This document shows, in pieces, positions 1 through 10,141 of a stretch of DNA of 64,000 nucleotides. Every line of letters starts with the position of its first letter. Positions within the stretch are counted from its first letter, which is position 1. The translations under genes and the position numbers were made by a program. Source of the stretch: Myxococcota bacterium (GTDB taxonomy: Bacteria > Myxococcota_A > Bradymonadia > UBA7976 > UBA1532); contig CAUJDF010000011.1 of assembly GCA_963169045.1 (NCBI GenBank), positions 94,051 through 158,050 on the forward strand, given 5' to 3'. The notes under the pieces were generated by a model. It was not told where the DNA came from and did no database searches. It saw nothing but the letters and a program-made list of their open reading frames with translations.

Positions 1-1
1 C

Positions 2-145
2 TCGGGTCCGGCGCGGCACGCGGCGCGCGTCGCGGCCATGGAGGCGGTGCTGCCGCGCTTCCCCGCGCGCACGTGGCCGCTGGACGTCGCCCGCCCGGTG
101 AAGCTCGACGTCGACCCCGCCGGCCGCTTCGAGGTCGCCAGTTGA
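2..145 (+). CDS. C-terminal end of an unidentified protein (partial)
   Basis: The frame opening at base 2 is uninterrupted to a TGA at 143-145 and reads as an ordinary mixed-composition C-terminus (47 residues, ending FEVAS). Its 5' part lies outside the window. The stop overlaps the TTG start of the next gene (TTGA), a pattern repeated at several well-supported junctions in this window, which is the main reason to believe both. No family is recognisable from so short a tail. Confidence 0.5.
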   Translation, partial: SGPARHAARVAAMEAVLPRFPARTWPLDVARPVKLDVDPAGRFEVAS

Positions 146-489
146 TCCGGCTGCTGCTGGCGCTCGCGCTGGCCGCGCCGCCCACGCTCGGCGACGCGCT
201 GCGCGCCATCGGCGCCTTCGACGCGCCGCCGCCCGGTCTCGACACGAGCCTGACGCCGCCCCCGCCGCCGCCGCGCATCGGCGCGAAGATCCTGATCGGC
301 AGCGGCGCCGCGCTCTTCCTCACCGGGCTCGCCGGGACGATCTTCAGCCCGTACTGCGCGACGAAGAGCGCCGACGGCCGCTGCGTCGACGCCCGCGGCG
401 CCCACCCCGCCTTCCCCGCGCTGATGGTCGCCGGGCTCGCCGCCGCGATCACCGGGAGCGCCTGGTTCCGCGAGGACGTCAGCCCGTAG
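142..489 (+). CDS. Small exported or membrane protein, unknown function
   Basis: 115 residues from a TTG start that overlaps the preceding stop codon. The protein begins with a hydrophobic segment (residues 1-16, signal peptide or anchor), then a Pro-rich stretch around residues 38-45. Two further hydrophobic helices follow near residues 50-70 and 90-107, flanking a loop with two Cys. An upstream ATG at 73 is in frame but would add an Arg-rich, shadow-like extension overlapping the previous gene, so I prefer 142. It converges with the next gene on the opposite strand, overlapping by 11 bases at the 3' ends. Function unknown. Confidence 0.55.
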   Translation: MIRLLLALALAAPPTLGDALRAIGAFDAPPPGLDTSLTPPPPPPRIGAKILIGSGAALFLTGLAGTIFSPYCATKSADGRCVDARGAHPAFPALMVAGLAAAITGSAWFREDVSP

Positions 490-793
490 CGTCGTCGTCG
501 CGGGCGCCGGCCAGGAAGCCTTCGAGGAACCGGATGCGCTCGAGGGTCGTGTCGTAGCGCGAGGGCGGCGACGGCGCCGGCACGAGGCCCAGCGCCGTGC
601 CGGCGGCCCACAGGCAGAGGATGGCGCCGAGCAGGGCGGCGCCCACCGGGCCCTTCCACGAGAGCACGACGAGGGCGCCGCCGAGCAGGCCGGGGACGAC
701 CGAATAGAAGACGCGTCCGCTCCGCGCGCGCGCGGCGCGCAGCGTCTCGAGCTCCGCGCGGGCCTCGGCGACGGTCTGTGGATCGTGGGTCAA
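479..793 (-). CDS. Small two-helix membrane protein
   Basis: 104 residues starting at a TTG (793-791) that overlaps the TGA of the upstream kinase/phosphatase gene (TTGA), so it is probably translated by coupling. It has an N-terminal Glu/Ala/Arg-rich helix, two hydrophobic segments near residues 29-45 and 49-67, and a charged C-terminal helix. Being last in an operon with a FIST sensor and a hybrid kinase-phosphatase, it could be a membrane accessory of that signalling unit. That is inference from position only. Confidence 0.6.
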   Translation of the reverse strand: MTHDPQTVAEARAELETLRAARARSGRVFYSVVPGLLGGALVVLSWKGPVGAALLGAILCLWAAGTALGLVPAPSPPSRYDTTLERIRFLEGFLAGARDDDATG

Positions 794-2901
794 GGTTCCG
801 CCTCGACACCGACGGCGGTGATGTCGTCGGCCTGCGCGCGGCCGTCGCGCCAGGCTTCGAGGCGGGCGAGGGCCGCGGCGAGCACCGCATCGACCGGACC
901 CGGCGCGCCGAGCAGCGCCCGCAGCGTCGCCTCCGCGAGCCGGTCGCCGGCGCGGTTCCACTGCTCGGCGAGGCCGTCGGTGAAGGCCACGACGCGGTCG
1001 CCGGCCCCGAGCGCGATGCGGCGCAGCGGGAAGGCCACGCCCGGCACCATGCCGACGAACGCGCCGGCCTCGTAGACCTCGTCGACGGACGCGCCGGCCC
1101 TGAAGACGAGCAGCGGCGGCAGCCCGGCGTTGGCGTAGGCGACGCCGTCGGGTGTGACGTCGAAGCAGCACGCGGCCAGCCGCACCTCGAGGCGCCCGTA
1201 GGACCGCACGACGTCTTCGTTGAGGCGCGCGAGCAGCGCCGCGGGATCGGCCGCCTCGTCGCGGTGCCGCTCGTAGAGCGTCCGGACGACCATGGTGCGG
1301 AGGGATGCCTGGATGCCATGCCCGATGGCATCGGCGAGGAACACGCGCACCCGCCCGCCGCGCGCGCGCAGGTCGTACAGGTCGCCGCCCACGGCCTCGG
1401 CGGGCGCGTAGAGGGCGCCGAAGCGCAGGCCCGGCACGTCGGGCAGCGCCGGCAGCGTCGCCCTCTGGAAGGCGCGCGCCTGCGCCAGGTCCAGGTCGAG
1501 CTCGCGCCGCCGCGCCTGCAGCTCGGCCACCGTCGCGGCGAGCGCGCGCTCCTGCCGGCGCAGCTTCGCCAGGTTGCGGATGCGACAGACCAGCTCGTCG
1601 GGCTGGAACGGCTTGACGACGTAGTCGTCGGCGCCCTCGTTCAGGCCCTCGAGCTTGTAGCGGCTCTCGGCCTGGGAGGTGAGGAGCACGAGCGGCGTGG
1701 CGCGCAGCGGCCCGGCGTCGGCGCGGACGGCCCGCAGCAGCTCGAAGCCGCTCATGCGCGGCATCTGCACGTCGCTGACGATGACGTCGGGCGCCTCGCG
1801 GCGCGCCGCCTCGAGGCCGGCGAGGCCGTCGGCGGCGCTGCGCACACGGAAGTGCGGCCGCAGCACCTGCCGCAGAAAGGCGCGCATCTCGGCGTTGTCC
1901 TCGACCACCAGCACGCTCGGGCCGTCGCCCACCGGCGGCTCCTCGGCGGCGGCGGCGGGCTCGAGCCACCGGTCCGGCGAGGCGACCGCGTCGGGGGGCG
2001 GCGCCGCCTCGCGGACCACGAACGCCGGGTTCAGGTGCGCGAAGCCGAGCCGCAACGTCAACGTGAACGTGGAGCCCCGGCCCGGCGCGCTCTCGACGGC
2101 GACGCGTCCGCCGTGCAGCTGCGTCAGCTCGCGGACGAGCGCGAGACCGATGCCGGTGCCGGGCCGCGCGCGCGTGTCGGAACCGTCGACCTGGGTGAAG
2201 CGCTCGAAGATGCGCGCCTGGTGCTCGGGGGCGATGCCGATGCCCGTATCGGACACGCGTACGCGCGCCTCGTCGCCCGCGAGCTCGACCGCCACCCCGA
2301 TGCGGCCGCCGTCCGGCGTGAACTTGTACGCGTTCGACAGCAGGTTCATGAAGATGGTCTCGAAGCGGGCCCGATCGAGCCACACCATCGCCGGCGCATC
2401 CGGCAGCGCCACCTCGAGCCCGATGCGCCGGCTGTCGAGCGCCGTGCGCGCCGTCGCGGCCCACACGCGCACGAGCGCGCCCACATCCTCGAGCCGGAAC
2501 GTGACCTTCGCCATGCCCGCGTCGAGGCTGGCCAGGTCCAGCAACTCGTTGATCTGCTTGAGCAACCGGCGCTTGTTGTCCAGCACGCGCCGGACGGTGG
2601 ACGCCACGTCGGGCGGCAGATCCGGACGCTGCAGCAACAGCTCGAGCGGCCCGACCGACAGCGTCAGCGGCGTGCGCAGCTCGTGGGAGATGTTGGCGAA
2701 GAACTGGCTCTTCTGACGGTCCAGCTCGACCAGCCGCTCCCGCGCCACCTGCAGCTCGCGGTACAGGTTCACGTTCACGGTGTCGTTGGCGGCCTGCATC
2801 TTGTCGATGGTGGCCACCTTGCGCTCGAGCTGCTCGATGCGGCGCTCGGCGCGCAACAGCGCCCGCCGCAAAGTCTCTTCGTCGGACACGGGTGCGTTCA
2901 C
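790..2901 (-). CDS. Hybrid histidine kinase / receiver / PP2C-SpoIIE phosphatase
   Basis: 703 residues, cytosolic. Domains in order: an N-terminal coiled coil (about 5-65); a HisKA dimerisation domain with phospho-acceptor His73 in a SHELRTPL motif; a HATPase_c domain with N box (about 185-195) and the DTGIGI and GTGIGLAL boxes (about 218-255); a receiver domain (about 328-445) with acceptor Asp377 and conserved Lys430; a short coiled coil; and a SpoIIE/RsbU-type PP2C phosphatase (about 475-700) with GGDLYD and ADAIGHG metal-site motifs. The family logic is phosphorelay control of a phosphatase that dephosphorylates an anti-anti-sigma (STAS) protein. A STAS-like/HATPase pair lies at 7788-8663. 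The GTG start overlaps the FIST gene stop (GTGA), so the FIST domain is the likely input. Confidence 0.93.
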   Translation of the reverse strand: MNAPVSDEETLRRALLRAERRIEQLERKVATIDKMQAANDTVNVNLYRELQVARERLVELDRQKSQFFANISHELRTPLTLSVGPLELLLQRPDLPPDVASTVRRVLDNKRRLLKQINELLDLASLDAGMAKVTFRLEDVGALVRVWAATARTALDSRRIGLEVALPDAPAMVWLDRARFETIFMNLLSNAYKFTPDGGRIGVAVELAGDEARVRVSDTGIGIAPEHQARIFERFTQVDGSDTRARPGTGIGLALVRELTQLHGGRVAVESAPGRGSTFTLTLRLGFAHLNPAFVVREAAPPPDAVASPDRWLEPAAAAEEPPVGDGPSVLVVEDNAEMRAFLRQVLRPHFRVRSAADGLAGLEAARREAPDVIVSDVQMPRMSGFELLRAVRADAGPLRATPLVLLTSQAESRYKLEGLNEGADDYVVKPFQPDELVCRIRNLAKLRRQERALAATVAELQARRRELDLDLAQARAFQRATLPALPDVPGLRFGALYAPAEAVGGDLYDLRARGGRVRVFLADAIGHGIQASLRTMVVRTLYERHRDEAADPAALLARLNEDVVRSYGRLEVRLAACCFDVTPDGVAYANAGLPPLLVFRAGASVDEVYEAGAFVGMVPGVAFPLRRIALGAGDRVVAFTDGLAEQWNRAGDRLAEATLRALLGAPGPVDAVLAAALARLEAWRDGRAQADDITAVGVEAEP

Positions 2902-4091
2902 GCCGGCAGGCAGAGCGCGCAGACCACGAGCGTGCAGTTGTGATAGCGCGGCCGCGCCAGGGCGGGCTCGTCCGAGTCGAAGGCGCCGATCTCGCCGAAC
3001 GAGTAGAAGCCGAGCATCGGCACGCCGGGGAAGGCCTCGCGCAGGGCGCCCGCCTCCTTCGGCACCGCGAGGCCGAGCATCAGCTTGCGCGCGCCGCAGC
3101 TCGCGAAGAACAGACACAGCGGCCGGCGGCGCTCGACCCGCCGCCGGAGCTGCAGCGCCGCGTCGCCCGCGCCGGCGAGGATGAGATCGCGGGAGCTGCG
3201 CCCCATCTGCACGTGGCTGCCCTGCCGGATGCGCCCCCCGTAGGCGATGGAGTCGCTCGCCGCGTCGTAGAAGAACGGCGACCGGATGACATAGTGCGTC
3301 ACCCCGTCGCGCTCCACCGTCTCGTCCATCAGCGCGATGGGATAGGTGCCCATCACTTCGGGGTGCACGTCGAAGTCGCCGATGTAGCGCCGCAGGAACT
3401 GGATGGACGGCGCGCCGTCGATCTCGAACAGGCGGTTCTCTTCGACCCGGGTGACGACGCCCGGCTCGCCCATCGGCGTCCAGCCGGTGCGCGTGACGAC
3501 GTGGGCCGTCACCCCGCCGCCGAGGAGCAGCAGCGGGATCGCGTCGCTGAGCACGCGGTCGCCGAAGAGCTGGAACGTCTGCTGGAAGCGGCCGCCGTCG
3601 CCGGTGCAGCCGCCGACGATGGGGCAGCGGCCGCCGCTGTGGCGCAGCAGGGCGTCGGCCACCGCCTCGCCCTGGTGGCTGAGCGCGGCGTCGGGCAGCG
3701 CGATCGCCAGCGAGGGCGCCTCGCCGAGCATGGCCTGCGCCGCGGACCACGCGGCGTCGACGGCGGCCTGGGGATCGGCGGCCAGACCCTCGCCGAGGCC
3801 GACGCCGAAGCGCAGGTCGTCGCCGGTGAGCAGGAGCAGCGAGACCGAGTCGTCGGTGTGGCCGGCGTCGGTGGCCTCGGAGTACGTCGTGCCGCCGACG
3901 ACGGGCGCGTCGATCACCGAGCGCACGCCGCGCAGCACGGCTTCGAGGTCGAACATCACGCTGCACAGCACGACGACGACGGAGCGCGCGCCCCGCTCGA
4001 CGCCGCCGAGCGCCTGCGCCGCCGCCTCGCGGCCCGCGACGAAGCCGTCCTCGAGGGCCTCGCTGCTGCCCGTCGCCGCCTGGATGCGCAT
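2898..4091 (-). CDS. FIST-domain sensory protein
   Basis: 397 residues with an N-terminal FIST domain (about 1-215) and a FIST_C domain (about 225-370). Typical features are the VVGGTTYSE segment, the CPIVGGCTGDGG segment and the C-terminal FYSFGEIGA segment. FIST proteins are predicted small-ligand sensors, possibly for amino acids, that often partner histidine kinases. No membrane segment is visible. A Shine-Dalgarno-like GGGGGAGAGG lies directly upstream of the ATG. The stop overlaps the start of the hybrid kinase-phosphatase, which argues for a direct sensor-transmitter complex. Confidence 0.93.
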   Translation of the reverse strand: MRIQAATGSSEALEDGFVAGREAAAQALGGVERGARSVVVVLCSVMFDLEAVLRGVRSVIDAPVVGGTTYSEATDAGHTDDSVSLLLLTGDDLRFGVGLGEGLAADPQAAVDAAWSAAQAMLGEAPSLAIALPDAALSHQGEAVADALLRHSGGRCPIVGGCTGDGGRFQQTFQLFGDRVLSDAIPLLLLGGGVTAHVVTRTGWTPMGEPGVVTRVEENRLFEIDGAPSIQFLRRYIGDFDVHPEVMGTYPIALMDETVERDGVTHYVIRSPFFYDAASDSIAYGGRIRQGSHVQMGRSSRDLILAGAGDAALQLRRRVERRRPLCLFFASCGARKLMLGLAVPKEAGALREAFPGVPMLGFYSFGEIGAFDSDEPALARPRYHNCTLVVCALCLPA

Positions 4092-4198
4092 CGCCTCTCC
4101 CCCGTGACCGCGCGAGCATGGGCGAGCGGCGCGTTCCGGTCAACGCGGCCGCAATTTCGTGCTCGCCGGCGCGCCGCTGGACTACCTTCTCGCGACGC

Positions 4199-7100
4199 AT
4201 GATCGGGTCGCCGCTGCCATCGCGTTTCGTCCCCGACCGGCGGCTCGGCGCCGGCGGGTTCGGCGAGGTGTGGTCCGCCTACGACCGCGAGCGCGACGCC
4301 CGCGTCGCCCTCAAGCGCCTCACCCACGCCGAGCCGGCCACCCTCTACCGCTTCAAGCACGAGTTCCGCGCGCTCGCCGACGTCGTCCATCCGAACCTCG
4401 TGCGCCTGCACGAGCTCTTCTCGGCCGGCGACGAGTGGTACCTGGCGATGGACGTCGTCGAGGGCGTCGACTTCCGCGCCTGGCTGCGGGGTGGCGTGAG
4501 CGCGCTCGCCGACACCTGGGACGAGCCCGTCGCCGGCGCCGCCCCTGACGCGGACCGCGTGCGCGAGGCCCTGCGCCAGCTCGTCGCCGGCGTGCGCGCG
4601 CTCCACGAAGCCGGCAAGCTGCACCGCGACCTCAAGCCGCCCAACGTGCTGGTCGACGCGCAAGGTCGCGTCGTCATTCTGGATTTCGGCCTCGTCGCCG
4701 AGCTGGACGACGGGCGGCACCGCTCGATCGACCCGCGCATCCAGGGCACGCCCGCCTACATGGCGCCGGAGCAGGCGCGCGGCGGCCCGGTCACGCCCGC
4801 CGCCGACTGGTACGCGGTCGGCGTGATGCTCTACGAGGTGCTGCGCGGCCGCCTGCCCTTCGGCGGGACGCTGGCCGACATGCTGCTGCACAAGGAGACG
4901 CGCGACCCGCCGGACCCGCGCCAGGCGATGCCCGGGCTGCCGGCGGACCTCTGCGATCTGGCGATGGCGCTGCTGCGGCGCGATCCCGCCGCGCGTCCCG
5001 ACGGCGACGAGATCGCCCGCCGCCTCGGCGACGCCGCGCCGGCGCCCGCGCCACGCGCCGAGATCGCGCCGTTCGTCGGCCGCCAGGGGCAGCTCGCCGC
5101 GCTGGCCGAGGCCTTCGCCACGGCGCGCGCCGGCCGCCCGCTGATCGTCCACGTCCGCGGCGCGTCGGGCATGGGCAAGACCGCGCTCGTCCGCCGCTTC
5201 CTCGACGGCCTCGAGGGCGCCGTCGTGCTCGAGGGGCGCTGCTTCGAGCGCGAGTCGGTGCCCTACAAGGCCTTCGACGGCCTCGTGGACGCCCTCACCG
5301 ACCACCTGCGCCGGCTCCCGCCGCTCGACGCGCCGCGGGTCATGCCGCGGGACCTGGCGGCGCTGGCGCGGCTCTTCCCGGTGCTCGGGCGCCTCGAGGC
5401 GGTCGCCGGCCATGGTGGACGCCCCGCGCCGCAGGACCCGCGCGAGCTCCGCAAGCGCGCGTTCGGCGCCCTGCGGGAGCTGCTGGCGCGCCTCGCCGAC
5501 CGGCAGCCGCTGGTGCTGGCCGTCGACGACGCGCAGTGGGGCGACTCCGACAGCGCCGCGCTGCTGGCGGAGCTCTTCGCGCCGCCCGATCCGCCCGCGG
5601 TGCTGCTCGTGATGAGCTGGCGCGTCGAGGACGAGCCCACGAGCGAGCTGCTGCGCGCCCTGCGCCCGGGGCTGCGGCGGGGCCGCGAGGTCCGCGAGGT
5701 CGAGGTGGGCCCGCTCCCGCCCGGCGAGGCGACCGCGCTCGCGGCGAGCCTGCTCGGCGCCCTGCCGGCGGACGCGCAGGCCATCGCCCGGGAATCCGAG
5801 GGGAATCCGCTCTTCGTGCACGAGCTGGCGCGCTTCGTGGCCGGCGGGCGCGGCCCGCGTCCGGCGTCGCTGCAGGGCATGCTCGCCGAGCGCATCGCGG
5901 CGCTGCCGGACGCGGCGCGTCGGCTGCTCGAGGTCGTGGCGGTGGCGGGGCGGCCGTTCGCGAGCGATCTCGCGCGCCGCGCCGCGGGGCTCGACGGCGC
6001 CGCGGAGCAGGCCGCCCGCACCGAGCTGCGCCTCGGCCATCTCGTGCGCACCACGACGTCCGCGGGCCGGCTGCACGTCGAGACGCTGCACGACGCCGTC
6101 CGCCACGCGGCCACGGGCGCCCTCGATGGCGCGGGCCTGCGCGCCTGCCACGGGCGCGTCGCCGCCGCGCTCGAGGCCGATCCCGCCGCCGATCCCGAGG
6201 CGCTCGCCGACCACTTCGCCGCCGCCGGCGAGGCCGAGCGCGCCCGCCGCTACGCCGAGATCGCCGCGGACCGCGCCGCCGACGCCCTCGCCTTCGACCG
6301 CGCCGCCGCGCTCTACCGCGCCGCGCTCGGACCCGCGAACGAGCGCGCCCTGCGCGTGAAGCTGGCCGACGCGCTGGCACACGCCGGCCGCGGGCTCGAA
6401 GCGGCGCGCACCTACCTCGACGCCGTGGACGGCGCCGGGCGCGACGAAGTGCTCGACCTGCGCCGCCGCGCCGCGGAGCAGCTCCTGCGCAGCGGCCACG
6501 TCGACGAGGGCCTGTCGGTGATGCGCACGGTGCTCGACGCGGTCGGCCTCGCGCCGCCGCGCCGCCCGTCGATCGCGGTGGCCGCGCTCTGGCTCCACCG
6601 CACGCGCCTGCGCCGACGCGGCTTCGACTTCGCCGAGCGCGACGCCGCCGACGTGCCGCCGCTCGACCTCGCGCGCATGGACGTCTGCTGGTCGCTCGGC
6701 AACGGCCTGGGCGGCGTCGACCTCGTCCGCGGCGCCGAGTTCCACGCGCGGCACATGCTGCTGGCGCTCGCCGCCGGCGAGCCCTACCGCATCGCCCGCG
6801 CGCTCGCCTGGGAGGCCATCCTGTCGGCGCTCGAGGGCGCCGAGGGGGCGAAGCGCGCCGAGGATCTGTCGGCCCGCGCCGAGGCGCTCGCGCAGCGCAT
6901 CGCCCACCCGCACGCGCTCGCGTGGGCCATCGCCGCCGCCGCCGTCTGGCACTTCTGCGAGGGGCGCTGGCGGCTCGCGCACGGCCTGTGCGACTACGGC
7001 ACGGCGCTGTTCCGCGAGCAGTGCGCCGACATCGCCTGGGAGGTGGGTTCGCTCGCGGTGTGGTGGAACCTGCCGGCGCTCTTCCACCTCGGCGAGGTCG

Positions 7101-7756
7101 GGGAGCTCGCCCGCCGCGCCGAGGCCGTCGCGCAGGAGGCCGAGGCGCGCGGCGACCGCTACGCGCTGACGTCGCTGCGCACCTTCGTGCAGCCGCTCGT
7201 GCACCTCGCCGCCGACCGCCCCGACGACGCCCGCCGCGACGCCGCCGGCGCCATCGCCGGCTGGTCCGTGGGCGGATGGCACATGCAACACTGGTCCGAT
7301 CTGTTGGCGCAGTGCCAGGCGGATCTGTACACGGGCGAGGCCCGACGCGCGCTGGACCGCCTCGCGCGCCACTGGTCGTCGGTCCAGGGGGCGCAACAGC
7401 ATCGCAATCGCATCGTGCGCGTCCTCGGATGGGACCTGCGCGCCCGGTGCGCGCTCGCCGCCGGGCAACCGGGGCTCGCCGCCGAGGACGCCCGCCGCCT
7501 CGCCCGCGAGGGCTCGCCATGGGCGGACGCGCTCGCCGGAGCGCTCCGGGCCGGGCTGCGCGCCGACGCCGTCGGGTTCGACCGCGCCGCCGCCGGGTTC
7601 GACGGCCTCGAGATGCGCCTGCACGCCGAGGCCGCCCGCGCCCGCGCCCGCGAGCTGCGCGGCGAGGAGGCCACCGAGCCGCTGCGCGCGCTCGCCGCGC
7701 TCGGCATCGCCGATCCGCGCCGTTTCGCGCGGCTGCTCGTCCCGGCGGCACATTGA
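4199..7756 (+). CDS. Ser/Thr protein kinase - AAA ATPase - TPR regulator (PknK-like)
   Basis: 1185 residues. The N-terminal kinase (about 10-275) has the Gly loop GAGGFGEV, catalytic Lys39, HRD at 142-144, DFG at 162-164 and an APE-like motif, so it should be active. A linker leads to an AAA/STAND-type ATPase with Walker A GASGMGKT (321-328) and a DDAQWGD segment. From about residue 650 the protein is alpha-helical, Ala-rich and TPR-like. No DNA-binding domain is evident. The family couples kinase activity to a STAND switch, usually in myxobacterial development or stress signalling. I chose the ATG at 4199, 11 residues before the kinase begins; the in-frame ATG at 4118 adds an Arg-rich, non-conserved stretch. 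A paralogue lies at 20867-24442. Confidence 0.93.
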   Translation: MIGSPLPSRFVPDRRLGAGGFGEVWSAYDRERDARVALKRLTHAEPATLYRFKHEFRALADVVHPNLVRLHELFSAGDEWYLAMDVVEGVDFRAWLRGGVSALADTWDEPVAGAAPDADRVREALRQLVAGVRALHEAGKLHRDLKPPNVLVDAQGRVVILDFGLVAELDDGRHRSIDPRIQGTPAYMAPEQARGGPVTPAADWYAVGVMLYEVLRGRLPFGGTLADMLLHKETRDPPDPRQAMPGLPADLCDLAMALLRRDPAARPDGDEIARRLGDAAPAPAPRAEIAPFVGRQGQLAALAEAFATARAGRPLIVHVRGASGMGKTALVRRFLDGLEGAVVLEGRCFERESVPYKAFDGLVDALTDHLRRLPPLDAPRVMPRDLAALARLFPVLGRLEAVAGHGGRPAPQDPRELRKRAFGALRELLARLADRQPLVLAVDDAQWGDSDSAALLAELFAPPDPPAVLLVMSWRVEDEPTSELLRALRPGLRRGREVREVEVGPLPPGEATALAASLLGALPADAQAIARESEGNPLFVHELARFVAGGRGPRPASLQGMLAERIAALPDAARRLLEVVAVAGRPFASDLARRAAGLDGAAEQAARTELRLGHLVRTTTSAGRLHVETLHDAVRHAATGALDGAGLRACHGRVAAALEADPAADPEALADHFAAAGEAERARRYAEIAADRAADALAFDRAAALYRAALGPANERALRVKLADALAHAGRGLEAARTYLDAVDGAGRDEVLDLRRRAAEQLLRSGHVDEGLSVMRTVLDAVGLAPPRRPSIAVAALWLHRTRLRRRGFDFAERDAADVPPLDLARMDVCWSLGNGLGGVDLVRGAEFHARHMLLALAAGEPYRIARALAWEAILSALEGAEGAKRAEDLSARAEALAQRIAHPHALAWAIAAAAVWHFCEGRWRLAHGLCDYGTALFREQCADIAWEVGSLAVWWNLPALFHLGEVGELARRAEAVAQEAEARGDRYALTSLRTFVQPLVHLAADRPDDARRDAAGAIAGWSVGGWHMQHWSDLLAQCQADLYTGEARRALDRLARHWSSVQGAQQHRNRIVRVLGWDLRARCALAAGQPGLAAEDARRLAREGSPWADALAGALRAGLRADAVGFDRAAAGFDGLEMRLHAEAARARARELRGEEATEPLRALAALGIADPRRFARLLVPAAH

Positions 7757-7787
7757 TCGCCCGCCGCGTTCCGGCTACGGTCCGGCC

Positions 7788-8162
7788 ATGTCGACGCGCA
7801 TCCAGGGCCTGCAGGCATCCGACCTCTCGATCGAGGTGCAGGCGACCGACGACGGCCTGTGCCTCGTCTGGCTCGGCAAGAGCAACGATCGTTACCCGGG
7901 CCAGGTGCTCGGGCCGTTCTTCGACGGCGTGCTTCAACACGCGGCGGCGCAGTCGTTGCCGCTCGAGATGCGCTTCCATCACCTCGAGCACTTCAACTCG
8001 TCGACGATCACCTCCGTGATCGAGCTCATCCAGGACGCGCGCACCCGCGGGGTGCGGCTGACGATCGCCTACGACGGCGCCGTGAAGTGGCAACGCCTGA
8101 GCTTCGACGCGCTGCGGGTGTTCGACCGCGGCGACGGCCTGCTCGAATTGCGGGGGGGCTGA
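7788..8162 (+). CDS. STAS-like regulatory protein (slr1659-type)
   Basis: 124 residues, soluble. Fold and neighbourhood match the small STAS-like regulators of the slr1659 group, which pair with a slr1658-type HATPase protein. The middle of the protein carries HHLEHFNSSTITSVIELI, in the place where anti-sigma antagonists have their phosphorylatable Ser/Thr. It is followed three bases later by the ATPase partner gene. Expected role: partner switching, with phosphorylation by the neighbour and dephosphorylation perhaps by the SpoIIE phosphatase encoded at 790-2901. The pathway assignment is inference. Confidence 0.8.
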   Translation: MSTRIQGLQASDLSIEVQATDDGLCLVWLGKSNDRYPGQVLGPFFDGVLQHAAAQSLPLEMRFHHLEHFNSSTITSVIELIQDARTRGVRLTIAYDGAVKWQRLSFDALRVFDRGDGLLELRGG

Positions 8163-8165
8163 GCG

Positions 8166-8659
8166 ATGCAGGACTTCCGCTTCTCGATCGACGTCCCCGT
8201 CCGCAATCAGTGGGCCGACATCGAGCGCCTGCGGGCGTCGGTGCAGAACTGTCTGATGGCGGTGTTCACCGACGTCGGCGGGGTGAACGCGCTGGCGATG
8301 GTGACGGGCGAACTGCTCGAAAACGCGGTGAAATACGGGCATTGGGGCAGCGACGGCGGCGTGTTCCGGCTGCGGGTGTCCGGCGACCGCCGGCAGGCGG
8401 CGGTGACGGTCGAGAACCCGGTGGACGACGGCGCCGAGGGCCCGGCGCGGGTCGAAGCGACGCTGCGCTGGCTCGGCCGCTTCCAGGACGCGGGCGCGGC
8501 GTACCAGGCGCGGCTGCTCGAGGTGGCGGCGGCGCCGCGCGGCACGTCCGGCGGCCTCGGGCTCGCGCGCGTGGCCTACGAGGGCGGCTGCCGGCTGCGC
8601 GCCGAGCGGGCGCCGAACACGCTGCGCGTCACCGCCGAGTGGACGTTCGAGGCCGGCGC

Positions 8660-8663
<4 letters not shown>
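8166..8663 (+). CDS. HATPase_c regulator, anti-sigma-kinase-like (slr1658-type)
   Basis: 165 residues. The ATP-binding N box is visible in GELLENAVKYG near residues 44-54 and a G-rich lid in GTSGGLGLARVAYEGG near the end, as in RsbW/SpoIIAB-like HATPase proteins. There is no HisKA domain. It is tightly linked to the upstream STAS-like gene (3-base gap) and its TGA overlaps the TTG of the sigma-54 activator (TTGA). The trio is probably one switch, in which this protein binds or phosphorylates the STAS partner and may control the activator. Confidence 0.85.
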
Positions 8664-10024
<1,361 letters not shown>

Positions 10025-10141
10025 TCACGGCGCGCCCCAGCGATCGGCGCCGTCCACCCATCAGATCCGGCTGCGAGGGTCGGCGGAAATGAGCCGCCGA
10101 GCCTCAGATTGCCACGCCGCGCGGAGCAGGCGTCGGCGCCG

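Noticed and set aside
3956..7753. A 1265-residue reading frame on the minus strand opposite the first kinase-ATPase
   Set aside because: Arg/Ala/His/Gln-rich with no domain; the plus-strand frame has unmistakable kinase and Walker motifs. Such shadows are expected in GC-rich DNA.
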